DNA of 64,000 bases from Deinococcus yavapaiensis KR-236 (GTDB lineage: Bacteria > Deinococcota > Deinococci > Deinococcales > Deinococcaceae): NCBI RefSeq assembly GCF_003217515.1, contig NZ_QJSX01000013.1, positions 99,234 to 163,233 of the forward strand, in the 5' to 3' direction. The translations under genes and the position numbers were made by a program. The notes under the pieces were generated by a model. It worked only from the letters and a program-made list of their open reading frames with translations. It made no database searches and was not told the origin of the DNA. Positions within the stretch are counted from its first letter, which is position 1. Each line of letters opens with the position of its first letter. Shown here piece after piece: positions 1-8,558 of this stretch.

Positions 1-548
1 TCGCCGAGTCGCTGGGCCTCAAAGGCAACGAGAATGCCCGGGACCGCATTCGGCGGTACTTCGTGTCGGAGTTCGTGTCAGACCACGTACAGACGTACAA
101 GAAGCGACCGATCTACTGGCTGTTCACGAGCGGGAAACGTCGCGCGTTCGGCGCGTTCATGTACCTGCACCGTTACACGCCCGACACGCTCGCACGCCTG
201 CGCACGGATTACCTGCTGGAGTTGCAAGTGAAGCTCGAAGCGGAATTGACGCGCGCCGTCGACGACCTCGAACGTGCGACGGGCGCGAACCGCAAGAAGG
301 CCGAGACGCGCGTGAAGGACCTCCGCGGGGACCTCGAGGAGATCCGCGCGTACCAAGCGAAAGTGCAAGACGTCGCCGACCGCCGCATCGAACTCGACCT
401 CGACGACGGCGTGGCGTACAACTACACGCGCTTCAAAGGACTCGTGTACGAAGGCGCGGACCTCAAAATGGCCGACCTTGAGAAGAAAGCGCAGTGGAAG
501 CTCGACCTGCTCGCGCAGCAAGCCAAGCCCCTCGTCAGCACCGATTGA
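1..548 (+). CDS. pglX: PglX, BREX-1 adenine-specific DNA methyltransferase, C-terminal part
   Basis: The frame is open from the left edge and ends at 548, so only about 180 C-terminal residues are present and the methyltransferase domain lies outside the window. The stretch KRPIYWLFTSGKRRAF followed by YLHRYTPDTLARLRTDYL is characteristic of the C-terminal target-recognition/helical end of PglX. A long charged helical segment follows. PglX methylates a non-palindromic adenine site to mark self DNA and is also needed for phage restriction. The identity is supported by the pglZ and brxL genes downstream on the same strand. Two other genes lie between pglX and pglZ, which is not the minimal BREX-1 order. 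The internal GTG at 63 is not the real start. Confidence 0.88.
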   Translation, partial: AESLGLKGNENARDRIRRYFVSEFVSDHVQTYKKRPIYWLFTSGKRRAFGAFMYLHRYTPDTLARLRTDYLLELQVKLEAELTRAVDDLERATGANRKKAETRVKDLRGDLEEIRAYQAKVQDVADRRIELDLDDGVAYNYTRFKGLVYEGADLKMADLEKKAQWKLDLLAQQAKPLVSTD

Positions 549-554
549 CTTCCT

Positions 555-576
555 GCGGCCCCGCGAACGGGGCCGC
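555..576 (+). terminator. GC-rich hairpin between pglX and the downstream BREX genes
   Basis: A perfect 9-bp stem (gcggccccg / cggggccgc) closes a CGAA tetraloop 7 nt after the pglX stop codon and is followed by TTCTCT. This is the shape of an intrinsic terminator with a short, imperfect U tract, so partial readthrough or RNA stabilisation is possible. It would set the level of the downstream genes relative to pglX. Confidence 0.55.
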
Positions 577-601
577 TTCTCTCCAACATTCGAAGGACGC
601 C

Positions 602-1114
602 ATGGCATCCATCCCGAACAACGAACAAGAACTTCAAGCGTGCGTGCGAAAGGCGAAACGCTTCGTCCGTCAAAGAGCGTTGATCTCCGGAGCGACACGC
701 GCACTGCCCACAAAGGCACTGCTCGCAAGCGCATTGCCCCCGACGTTTGTGGCCGTCGATTGGGACCTGAGCGACATGACGATGAGCCTCGACCACGTGA
801 ATGGCATGTTCGGCTTGACGCCTCAGCAAATCGAGGCGTTGGAGGAGAGCCAGCGTCTCGCCGTTCAAACGGCCATCGCTCGTCTCGTGGACTCGGCGGT
901 CGGCAAGTACCTCACGAAAGAGTTGATCGACGTGGTCCAAAGGCGTTCCGGCGTGACGACCGCGACGAAGCACGCCGCGAAGTACCTTCCGGTCGTGAAC
1001 GGCGCGGTGGGGTACGGCACGTTCGTGGTGACGTGCGATCGGCACATCCTCGAGTGCGAGCAGGTCGTGCGCGCCGTGTGGGCTTCTAGACGAAACGGAG
1101 CGCGTGAGGCGTGA
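602..1114 (+). CDS. Hypothetical protein between pglX and pglZ (170 aa)
   Basis: I do not recognise this family. The ATG at 602 is chosen because gaagga lies 5 nt upstream and the residues before it in the open frame overlap pglX and the hairpin. The protein is mostly helical, with an Arg/Lys-rich N-terminus (residues about 10-30). A glycine- and alanine-containing C-terminal half (KHAAKYLPVVNGAVGYGTFV, about residues 120-140) could pack against a membrane or form a helical hairpin, but there is no clear membrane segment. Its stop overlaps the next start in GTGA, so it is translationally coupled to the 1111-2661 gene. Its position inside the BREX operon suggests an accessory BREX role; this is inference. 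Confidence 0.7.
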   Translation: MASIPNNEQELQACVRKAKRFVRQRALISGATRALPTKALLASALPPTFVAVDWDLSDMTMSLDHVNGMFGLTPQQIEALEESQRLAVQTAIARLVDSAVGKYLTKELIDVVQRRSGVTTATKHAAKYLPVVNGAVGYGTFVVTCDRHILECEQVVRAVWASRRNGAREA

Positions 1115-2661
1115 CGGAACGCGACACCTTTTCGAGCGAGCCGTTCCCGATGATCGACTTCGCGGTGCGGGTCTTGCGCTGGCTCGCCTCGCGTCCGCCC
1201 GGCGCGCGGGCGACGTCGTCTGAGATCGCAGGCGAGCTCGGCGTGACCGATCCGAGCGTCGTACGGCAAGCGTGCGCCGCGTGGAAGGTGGGCGGCACGA
1301 AAGGATCGGGGTACGACCTCGACACGCTGCGCGACACGCTGTCGCGCGGGCTGCTGCCGGACGGGCCGGTGCGCGTGTCAAGCGACGGCCTCGGCGCCTT
1401 CGAGACGCTCTTACGCCGCTTCGTGCCGAGCGTGTTCGTGGCGTGGTCGAACGCGGAAGATGCAGAAGCGCACCTCGTCGGCCAGGACGCCTGGGACACG
1501 CTTCCCGCGTTCCTTCCGGTGTTCGCCCTCGGCGTCGAACGCTCGGACGCGCGGGGCAGCGTGACGTTGGCGGACGCGGTGCGCCTCACGCAAGTCACGC
1601 GGGTCATGACGCGCGGCGTGCCCGAACCGACCGCGTGGCGCATGCGGCGCTTGCTGGACGCCTTGAACGAAGCGACCCTGCCGATCCTCTCCTCGACGGA
1701 CGTGGCGGCGCTCATCGACGTGCCCAGTCACACCCTGCGCAAGGACTTGTCGCTGCTGGAGTTGGAAGCGGGCGTGCAAGGCATCGGCCTCTACCGCACG
1801 CGGCTCGTCGAAGGGTTGCGCGCGACGTTCGGCTTCGCGAACGCGGCGGCCGAGCACGTCGTGGTCGTGCCGAACTCCGACCTCGGTCGCGCGTGGGCGA
1901 GCGAGCCGCCACGCGCGGCGTTCCCGTTGGACGCGCGCGTGCGCGTGGCGTTCCACGACGAGAACGTGCCGCTCCGCGCGGACGGTTCGCTCACCGTGGT
2001 GTCCACGGATGACGTGACGCTGCCGTTCGCGGACGACGCCGTGCGCCTCGCGTTCGGTCCGAACACCGCGTGGACGGACTTGGCGTTCGACGTCACGAAC
2101 GCCTTCTTGCACTTCCTGGTGCGCGTTCCACGACGGGCGAGCGACACGCCCGCCTCCCTCCCCTCCCCCGTGCGTCCTTCCCACATGGACCTGCCGCTGG
2201 GCGACGTCGCTATGGACGTTCCGCCTTCTTCTCCTCACCTGGAGGTGCCTCCTGTGACCGAACCGACCGTATCGCCGAAAGCCGCCGCGTACCTCGACTT
2301 CCTTTCCGAGGAAGGCTTCCGCCCGCAACTCGACCAGGACGGCGACGTCAGCTTCAAGTTCGAAGGCGGGCATTACGTGCTGTTCACGCGCGATCCCGAC
2401 CCGCGGTTCTTTCACTTGCTGTACCCGTTCTTCTTCGAGCACGACCCGGACGAAGACGGACCGCGCGTGCTCGCCACGGCGATGCACGTCACGAAGGACG
2501 TGAAAGTCGCGAAAGTCTACCCGGCGGGCGGCAACGACGTGAGTGCGAGCGTGGAGTTGTTCTTGCCGAACGCGGACGACTTCAAAGCGGTGCTGTCGCA
2601 GTCGTTGAGCGCGTTGCAGTACGCCGTGCGGCAGTTTCGCGCGGCGATGCAGGCGAATTGA
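1111..2661 (+). CDS. BREX-associated protein with two Rex-like winged helices and a YbjN-like C-terminal domain (516 aa)
   Basis: GTG start coupled to the previous stop. Residues about 20-75 and 190-245 each read like the DNA-binding winged helix of the redox repressor Rex: SSEIAGELGVTDPSVVRQ followed by GSGYDLDTL, and SSTDVAALIDVPSHTLRKDL followed by GIGLYRTRLVEGL. A Rossmann NAD(H) domain is not obvious. After a Pro/Ser-rich linker, residues about 385-515 (EEGFRPQLDQDGDVSFKFEG...) resemble the YbjN fold and are clearly paralogous to the whole protein at 19094-19519. It sits directly before pglZ with a 28-nt gap. A regulator or DNA-binding adaptor of BREX is the simplest reading. It is not a standard BREX core protein; function is inferred. 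Confidence 0.75.
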   Translation: MTERDTFSSEPFPMIDFAVRVLRWLASRPPGARATSSEIAGELGVTDPSVVRQACAAWKVGGTKGSGYDLDTLRDTLSRGLLPDGPVRVSSDGLGAFETLLRRFVPSVFVAWSNAEDAEAHLVGQDAWDTLPAFLPVFALGVERSDARGSVTLADAVRLTQVTRVMTRGVPEPTAWRMRRLLDALNEATLPILSSTDVAALIDVPSHTLRKDLSLLELEAGVQGIGLYRTRLVEGLRATFGFANAAAEHVVVVPNSDLGRAWASEPPRAAFPLDARVRVAFHDENVPLRADGSLTVVSTDDVTLPFADDAVRLAFGPNTAWTDLAFDVTNAFLHFLVRVPRRASDTPASLPSPVRPSHMDLPLGDVAMDVPPSSPHLEVPPVTEPTVSPKAAAYLDFLSEEGFRPQLDQDGDVSFKFEGGHYVLFTRDPDPRFFHLLYPFFFEHDPDEDGPRVLATAMHVTKDVKVAKVYPAGGNDVSASVELFLPNADDFKAVLSQSLSALQYAVRQFRAAMQAN

Positions 2662-2689
2662 TGGTCGCGCGCGCTATGGTGCCTTTGAC

Positions 2690-5281
2690 GTGAGCACGGA
2701 CCGCATTCAATCGAGCCTCAAGGAACTCTTCGACGCCGATCGGCATTGGCCGCACGAAGGACGCCGCGTCGTCTTCTGGTACGACGCCGCAGGCGAGTTC
2801 GAGGAGACGTTCGACACCCTCGCCTTGCCGGGCGTGCAGCGCGTGCGCCTCGCGGACACGCCGTTCACCGTCAAACGCCGCTTGCTCATCGACGAGCCGG
2901 ACGCGCCGTTTTTGCTGTACGCGCCGTTCGCGGAGCCCGCCCCACACGAGAATTGGTTGTACGACGTGCAGGCGGCCGGGCGGGTGTTCAGCGCGGACCG
3001 CGCGGCGATGCTGCACGCCGACTTCGGCTTCCTCGACCGTTCCCTCGAAAGCTTTCTGCGCGGGAAGTTGCGGTTCTTCGCGAGCAAGAAACGCGAGGAG
3101 GCCTTCCGGGCGCTCGGCGTGACGAAAAGCGCGAGCGCGTTCGACGTGCTGATCGCGATGCTGTCCGTGCTCGTCGGTTTGAAGGTCGCCGACGCGGCCC
3201 TCGTCGTGCGGCGCGTCCTGATGGGCGGCCTCGACGAACCGTCGAACGCCGTGTGGAACGAAGTCGTGAAGTACGTGACGCCCCAGGAGTTCTGGAGCGT
3301 GACGCGCGCGACCCTCAACTTCCCCGTCGATGGTGCGGTCGAGCCGACGCTGCGCCGCCTCTTCCTCGCGCTGGCCCTCACGCACCTGCGCCGCACCTTC
3401 GACGGCGCGTGGCCGGGCGGCAGCAGCCCGTGGAACGCGCCGCTGCTGATCGAACCGCCGCACGCGGCGTTCGTGTTCGTCGACGCGTGGCTGAAGCACG
3501 CCGAGGACGCGCCGCGCTTCGCGGACCTCCGCGCGGACGTCGAGGGGGACCTCGACGTGAAAAGTGTCTTCGAGAAGGCCGATCCGAGCGCGTTCGTGAA
3601 CGTCGAGACCTTCGAGGCGTTCGACGAGTTGCTGCTCGCGCGCCTCACGGACGACGCGCGCTTCTCACGGCGTCGCGCGGACGACGTCGCGGCGCTCATC
3701 GAACGGCGGCGCGGCACGTTCACCTTCCCCGCGTACTGGGAAGCGTACGCGGCCGTCGCGGCGGCCGCGGAGTTCTTGGAGCGCGAATCGACCCTCACGA
3801 GTTTGCCGCGCGACGCGGGCGCGCTTTTCGAAGCGTACGCGCGCAGCTTGCACCGCTTCGATCGCCTCTACCGGGCGTTCATGACGGCCGCGCACGCGAG
3901 CAGTGACGCGCAACGCGACGTGCTGCACGACCTGATCGAGCACGTGGAGCGCGTGTACGTGAACACCGTCCTCGATAAGGTCGGCGAAGCGTGGTCGGAC
4001 GCGCTCGCCGCGAACGTCGAGGGGGTCGTGCACCGTCGGCAGCGGCAAGAACGCTTTTTCGACGTGTTCGTCAAACCGATCTTGGAGCGCGGCGAGAAAG
4101 TCTTCGTGATCGTGTCGGACGCGCTGCGGTACGAAGTCGCCGAGGAGCTCCGCGAGCGCCTCAAGGTGGAGTTGCGCGGCGAACCGGACCTCACGCCGCT
4201 GCTGGGCGTGCTGCCCAGCAAGACCGCGTGGGGCATGCCCGCCTTGCTGCCCGGCGAAGGACTCGCGTGGACCGCCCCGGACGTCATCAAACGCGGCGGC
4301 GTTTCGCTGTCGACCCTCGAGAAGCGTTCGGACGCCCTCGCCGCGACGGGAATTCCCGCGCGGGCCATGCGCCTCGCGGACCTCGTGGGCATGCGCACCG
4401 AAGAAGGCCGCGCCCTGCTGCAGCCGCTGCGGCTCGTGTACCTGTACCACAACGTCATCGACGCGCTCGGGGATCACGCGCCGAGTGAAGCGCGCGTGCT
4501 TGAAGCGTGCGCGAACGCCGTCGAGGAACTCACGCGGGCCGTGAAACGCCTCGCGAACACCCTTAACGCCACGCACGTCATCCTCACCGCCGACCACGGC
4601 TTTCTCTACCAACGCCTCGCGCTCGAAAGCGCCGAGAAGTTGCCGCTGCCGAAAGACGCGGGTGTCCTCGTGACGGACCGCCGCTTCGTGCTCGGCCGGG
4701 GTCTCGCCGAGGTGGCCGGCACGATTCGCGTGCCTCTCGCGACGTACCAAGCGCTCGACGCGCCCGACGACCTCGTCGGCCTCTTCCCGAGGGGCGCGCT
4801 GCGCTTCGCGGTGCAAGGCGGCGGCGCGCAGTACGTGCACGGCGGCGCGAGCTTGCAGGAGTTGACGGTGCCCGCCTTGGTGTACAAGCACGTGCGGGCC
4901 GTGAAAGGCGACGACGGCCCCAGCCGCAAGGTCGGCGTGATCGTCGCGGCGACGCAACGCCGCGTCACCACGAACACCTTCACGGTGCGCCTCGTGCAAA
5001 CCGACGCCGTCTCGGACCGCGTGCGACCCCGCACCGTCACCGTCGCGCTGTACGACGCGAGCGGCGCGGCCATCACGGACGAACGCACGGTGGCGTTGTC
5101 GAGCGGCAGTCCCCACGCGGTGGAACGCGAAGTGCCCGTGCGCCTCACCATCGCCCGCGCGAACCTCGATTCCTCCAGCGCGTACCAGTTGATCGTGCGG
5201 GACGTGGAGGACGGCGCGGACGTGCTGCGCGAAGCGTGGACGGTGCGCCTCGCGATTTCGAACGACTTCGGAGACTTCTGA
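2690..5281 (+). CDS. pglZ: PglZ, BREX alkaline-phosphatase-superfamily protein (863 aa)
   Basis: PglZ is a core BREX protein with an alkaline-phosphatase-like (PglZ) domain. The metal-binding signature is visible: VFVIVSDALRYEVAEELRER at about residue 470, and LTADHGFLYQ at about residue 628, whose Asp-His pair would complete the bimetal site. Length fits the usual 800-900 residues. The GTG start at 2690 follows the upstream stop by 28 nt. The stop codon overlaps the brxL ATG by one base (TGATG), so the two are coupled. The long N-terminal helical part (residues 1-450) is typical of PglZ proteins and probably mediates contacts with other BREX subunits. Confidence 0.92.
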   Translation: MSTDRIQSSLKELFDADRHWPHEGRRVVFWYDAAGEFEETFDTLALPGVQRVRLADTPFTVKRRLLIDEPDAPFLLYAPFAEPAPHENWLYDVQAAGRVFSADRAAMLHADFGFLDRSLESFLRGKLRFFASKKREEAFRALGVTKSASAFDVLIAMLSVLVGLKVADAALVVRRVLMGGLDEPSNAVWNEVVKYVTPQEFWSVTRATLNFPVDGAVEPTLRRLFLALALTHLRRTFDGAWPGGSSPWNAPLLIEPPHAAFVFVDAWLKHAEDAPRFADLRADVEGDLDVKSVFEKADPSAFVNVETFEAFDELLLARLTDDARFSRRRADDVAALIERRRGTFTFPAYWEAYAAVAAAAEFLERESTLTSLPRDAGALFEAYARSLHRFDRLYRAFMTAAHASSDAQRDVLHDLIEHVERVYVNTVLDKVGEAWSDALAANVEGVVHRRQRQERFFDVFVKPILERGEKVFVIVSDALRYEVAEELRERLKVELRGEPDLTPLLGVLPSKTAWGMPALLPGEGLAWTAPDVIKRGGVSLSTLEKRSDALAATGIPARAMRLADLVGMRTEEGRALLQPLRLVYLYHNVIDALGDHAPSEARVLEACANAVEELTRAVKRLANTLNATHVILTADHGFLYQRLALESAEKLPLPKDAGVLVTDRRFVLGRGLAEVAGTIRVPLATYQALDAPDDLVGLFPRGALRFAVQGGGAQYVHGGASLQELTVPALVYKHVRAVKGDDGPSRKVGVIVAATQRRVTTNTFTVRLVQTDAVSDRVRPRTVTVALYDASGAAITDERTVALSSGSPHAVEREVPVRLTIARANLDSSSAYQLIVRDVEDGADVLREAWTVRLAISNDFGDF

Positions 5282-7308
5282 TGGACCCCACGCTCGACCT
5301 CGACGCGAAACTCAACGCCGCCTTCCCCGGAAAGGTCGTGCGTAAAGACCTCACGGGCCGCATCAAAGAAGGCGCGAACGTGCCCGTGTACGTGCTGGAG
5401 TACCTGCTCGGCATGTACTGCGCCACGAACGACGACCTCGCCATCGAAGAAGGCGTCACGCGCGTCAAGAAGATCCTCGCGGAGAACTACGTGCGGCCCG
5501 ACGAAGCTGAGAAGATCAAATCGAAAGTACGCGAGACGGGCCGCTACACCATCATCGACCGCGTCACCGTGCACCTCAACGAGAAGCACGATCGCTACGA
5601 AGCGACCCTCATGAGCCTCGGCGTGAAAGGCGTGGAAGTCGACGCGGAAATCGTCAAGCAATACGAGAAGCTCCTCGTCGGCGGCATCTGGTGCATCCTC
5701 GGCCTCGCGTACGACGCGTCGCACCGCGCCAGTCCCTTCGTGCTGACGAGCCTGAAGCCCATTCAAATGCCGAACCTCGACCTTCAAGAGCTCTTCGAAG
5801 GCCGCGCGGCGTTCTCGCGGGACGAGTGGGTGGACGTGCTGCTGCGTTCCAGCGGCCTCGAGCCGACGACGTTCACGCCGGACGCGAAGTGGCACTTGCT
5901 GGCGCGCATGGTGCCCCTCATCGAGAATAATTACAACTGCTGCGAGCTCGGCCCGCGCTCCACCGGCAAGTCGCACCTGTACAAGGAGATCAGCCCGAAC
6001 ACCATCCTCATCTCCGGCGGGCAAACGACCGTCGCGAACCTCTTCTACAACCTCAGCGCCCGCCAAGTGGGCCTCGTCGGCCTCTGGGACGTCGTGGCGT
6101 TCGACGAAGTGGCAGGCATCAACTTCAAAGACAAGGACGCCATTCAAATCATGAAGGACTACATGGCGTCCGGGTCGTTCGCGCGCGGCAAAGTCGAAAT
6201 CACCGGCACGGCCTCCATGGTCTTCGTCGGGAACGTCAACCAAAGCGTCGAAAGCCTGCTGCGCACCAGCCACCTCCTCTCGCCCTTTCCGGACGCGATG
6301 ATCGACACGGCGTTCTTCGATCGCTTTCACGCGTACATTCCCGGTTGGGAAATCCCAAAGTTCCGGCCGCATCACTTCACGCGCGCGTACGGCTTCATCG
6401 TCGATTACCTCGCCGAGTGGGTGCACGAACTCCGCAAACGCAACTTCAGCGACGCCATCGAACGGTACTTCCAGCTCGGCGGGGACCTCAATCAACGCGA
6501 CACGCAAGCCGTTCGCAAAACCGTGTCGGGCTTGTTGAAACTGCTGCATCCGGACGGGCGCTTCGAGAAGAAGGACGTGCACGACGTGCTCGTGTACGCG
6601 CTGCGCGTGCGGCGCCGCGTGAAAGAGCAACTCAAACGCCTCGGCGGCATGGAATTCTACGACGTGCACTTCTCCTTCCGTGACCGCGCCACGGAAGAAG
6701 AGCACTTCGTGTCCCTCCCGGAAAGTGGCGGTGGCGGCCTCATCGAAGACGAGCCGCTGCCTGCCGGGCACGCGTTCAGCATCAGCCCGGGCGCGGGCGG
6801 ACTGCTCGGGGTGTTCAAAGTGGAGTTGCAAGTCACGGACGGCAGCGGCGACCTCGTGCGCATGGGCGCCGCCGCGCACAGTAGCGTGCGCGATCCGCTG
6901 AACGTCGCGTTCAATTACTTCAAGGCGAACTCGAACCGCGTGTCCGGCAGCCTCCGCCCGGACGGGCAACGCTTCCTGCTGCACCTCACGGACGCGCAAG
7001 GCGTCGGCGACCCCGTGCAAATCAGCCTCGCGGCGTTCGTGGCGCTCTGCTCGGGCGCGCTCGGCCGCCCCGTGCAGTCGGGCCTCGCAATCCTCGGGGA
7101 CATGACGCTCGGCGGGACGGTGACGCCCGTGCAAGACCTCGCGGCGAGCTTGCAAGTCGCGTTCGACGCGGGCGCGAAGCGGGTGCTGCTGCCCATGGCG
7201 AGCGCCGTCGCCATCGCGACCGTCCCGCCCGAACTCTTCGCGAAATTCCAAACGACCTTCTACACCGACCCCGTCGACGCAGTCTTCAAGGCGGTGGGAA
7301 CGCGCTGA
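5281..7308 (+). CDS. brxL: BrxL, BREX AAA+ Lon-like protein (675 aa)
   Basis: ATG at 5281 shares its first base with the pglZ stop. The AAA+ module carries Walker A GPRSTGKSHLYK (about residue 220) and Walker B VVAFDEVAG (about residue 275), followed by sensor-like GNVNQSVESLLR. The C-terminal part (about residues 570-670) has Lon-protease-like fold motifs (GLAILGDMTLGGTVTPV, AGAKRVLLP). However, I cannot find the Ser of the Lon GPSAG motif or the catalytic Lys of the GGLKEK segment. It is therefore probably a DNA-translocating or remodelling motor, as described for BrxL, and not an active protease. Length agrees with the BrxL family. It is the last BREX gene; a bidirectional hairpin overlaps its stop. 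Confidence 0.92.
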   Translation: MDPTLDLDAKLNAAFPGKVVRKDLTGRIKEGANVPVYVLEYLLGMYCATNDDLAIEEGVTRVKKILAENYVRPDEAEKIKSKVRETGRYTIIDRVTVHLNEKHDRYEATLMSLGVKGVEVDAEIVKQYEKLLVGGIWCILGLAYDASHRASPFVLTSLKPIQMPNLDLQELFEGRAAFSRDEWVDVLLRSSGLEPTTFTPDAKWHLLARMVPLIENNYNCCELGPRSTGKSHLYKEISPNTILISGGQTTVANLFYNLSARQVGLVGLWDVVAFDEVAGINFKDKDAIQIMKDYMASGSFARGKVEITGTASMVFVGNVNQSVESLLRTSHLLSPFPDAMIDTAFFDRFHAYIPGWEIPKFRPHHFTRAYGFIVDYLAEWVHELRKRNFSDAIERYFQLGGDLNQRDTQAVRKTVSGLLKLLHPDGRFEKKDVHDVLVYALRVRRRVKEQLKRLGGMEFYDVHFSFRDRATEEEHFVSLPESGGGGLIEDEPLPAGHAFSISPGAGGLLGVFKVELQVTDGSGDLVRMGAAAHSSVRDPLNVAFNYFKANSNRVSGSLRPDGQRFLLHLTDAQGVGDPVQISLAAFVALCSGALGRPVQSGLAILGDMTLGGTVTPVQDLAASLQVAFDAGAKRVLLPMASAVAIATVPPELFAKFQTTFYTDPVDAVFKAVGTR

Positions 7309-7328
7309 AGGGCGCACGTTCCCACCGC
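7291..7328. terminator. Bidirectional hairpin between convergent brxL and the 7335-8528 gene
   Basis: A perfect 12-bp inverted repeat (gcggtgggaacg / cgttcccaccgc) with a 14-nt loop spans the brxL stop codon and lies 7 bp from the 3' end of the opposing gene. Without a U tract it is an unusual intrinsic terminator, but its position between convergent genes supports transcript separation. Confidence 0.6.
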
Positions 7329-7334
7329 GACCAG

Positions 7335-8528
7335 CTACGCCACGGCATCCTCAGGATGGCCGATCTCTTCGAGATGATCGAGCAGCCGAGCGAACACGAT
7401 CGGCATCGACGCGTCCTCCAAGCGATCCCCGTTCACAGGGAAGGTGCGCTGCGCAGGTACGCCACGCCGCATCGCGTCGTACAACGTTTCGACCGTCTTT
7501 TGAAGGGGTGCGCACGTCGCGAGGTGGGCTTTTAAGAGAAGCACGCCCCCGTACACGCTCAAGGCGAAGTCCAAGCGGTCGGCTTCGTCCACGTCTTGCG
7601 CGTACAAGTTCGGCACGCGCCACGACATGTTCGCTTGCGTTTCGAGTTCTCGCTGCAACCATCCGGCCGCGTCGAGTTCTTCGTCACGCGCCGCGTGCTC
7701 GACGAGGATGAATACGAGAAGATCCAGCGCGCTCACGAGGCCACGGTCGCTCGACTGCATGTGCCGCCACGTGTCCTGGTATAGCGCGGCGCTGAACGCC
7801 GTCCACGCGTCAGGCGACGAGGACTCGGACGTATCGAGCGGCACGTGCGCGAGAAGCGCGATACGATCGAGCGGCGTGTCTTCTCGGTTCAGCAACGCGC
7901 CGCGCAGAGCGTCGTCGGCCGTTGCAAGAAGTTGATCGACGAGGCTTTGCGGTGCGTTCGGGTGGTTGATGATGGCGGCCTTGACTTCAGGGGCGTTGGT
8001 CTCCACCGTTTTCTCAAGCGTTTCGGCGTCCGAGAGTTCATGCTCGGCGATGAGGAGTCGTACGGCGTCGAAACCACCTCGGGGTTCAGCGCGACGAGTG
8101 CCTTGGTTGCACATGTGCGCTGCCAAGGACAGCACCTCCAGGAGTTTTTCTTCGTCGGACTCGAGCTCGTCGAGCAACTCGGGAAGCGAGCCTTCGCGTA
8201 TTACGTCCTCAAGCGCGGTCCATGCCACTTCCCGCTCGACGATGAACTCATAGCTGGAGAGCACGACGGTTTCCTCGTCTTCTCTCAGGTGTGAGGCGTA
8301 CTCGTCTTGCAACGCTTCGAACGCTTCGTCGTCTTCAGGGGTCAACGGGGCCTTGTCGGCATTCGCGACGAACTCGATGGTGTAGCAGTTGTAATTGAGC
8401 CATCCTGCATCCTTGTCGTACTCCCCGTCCTCTTCGACGGTCCACGCGATGTACATCGCGGAAGGGTGCGCTTGGCGTGCGAGCGTGGCGAACGTGTCGT
8501 CGATGTTGCGAATATCGTCAAATTGCAT
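7335..8528 (-). CDS. Hypothetical acidic protein with HEAT/LRV-like repeats (397 aa)
   Basis: No assigned function. ATG at 8528 is preceded by ggaggg. The protein is strongly acidic. Its central part (about residues 175-240) contains units such as VKAAIINHPNAPQSLVDQLL and LRGALLNREDTPLDRIALL. These match the leucine-rich-repeat-variant or HEAT-like pattern also seen in the small protein at 18333-18695. The two repeat proteins therefore bracket the helicase/nuclease operon. It is the last gene of the minus-strand run, 30 nt after the AddA-like gene, so probably co-transcribed. A scaffold or target-sensing role is possible but is inference. Confidence 0.7.
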   Translation of the reverse strand: MQFDDIRNIDDTFATLARQAHPSAMYIAWTVEEDGEYDKDAGWLNYNCYTIEFVANADKAPLTPEDDEAFEALQDEYASHLREDEETVVLSSYEFIVEREVAWTALEDVIREGSLPELLDELESDEEKLLEVLSLAAHMCNQGTRRAEPRGGFDAVRLLIAEHELSDAETLEKTVETNAPEVKAAIINHPNAPQSLVDQLLATADDALRGALLNREDTPLDRIALLAHVPLDTSESSSPDAWTAFSAALYQDTWRHMQSSDRGLVSALDLLVFILVEHAARDEELDAAGWLQRELETQANMSWRVPNLYAQDVDEADRLDFALSVYGGVLLLKAHLATCAPLQKTVETLYDAMRRGVPAQRTFPVNGDRLEDASMPIVFARLLDHLEEIGHPEDAVA

Positions 8529-8558
8529 ACAACCCTCCGGTATCAGGGGCGAAAGACA

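Noticed and set aside
5281..7308. BrxL as an active Lon protease
   Set aside because: The fold motifs are there, but the catalytic Ser and Lys contexts of Lon are not visible, and BrxL proteins are known mainly as AAA+ DNA-acting motors.
4606..7317. Long minus-strand open frame of about 900 codons
   Set aside because: Antisense to brxL and the pglZ end, which have clear motifs; the antisense product shows none.
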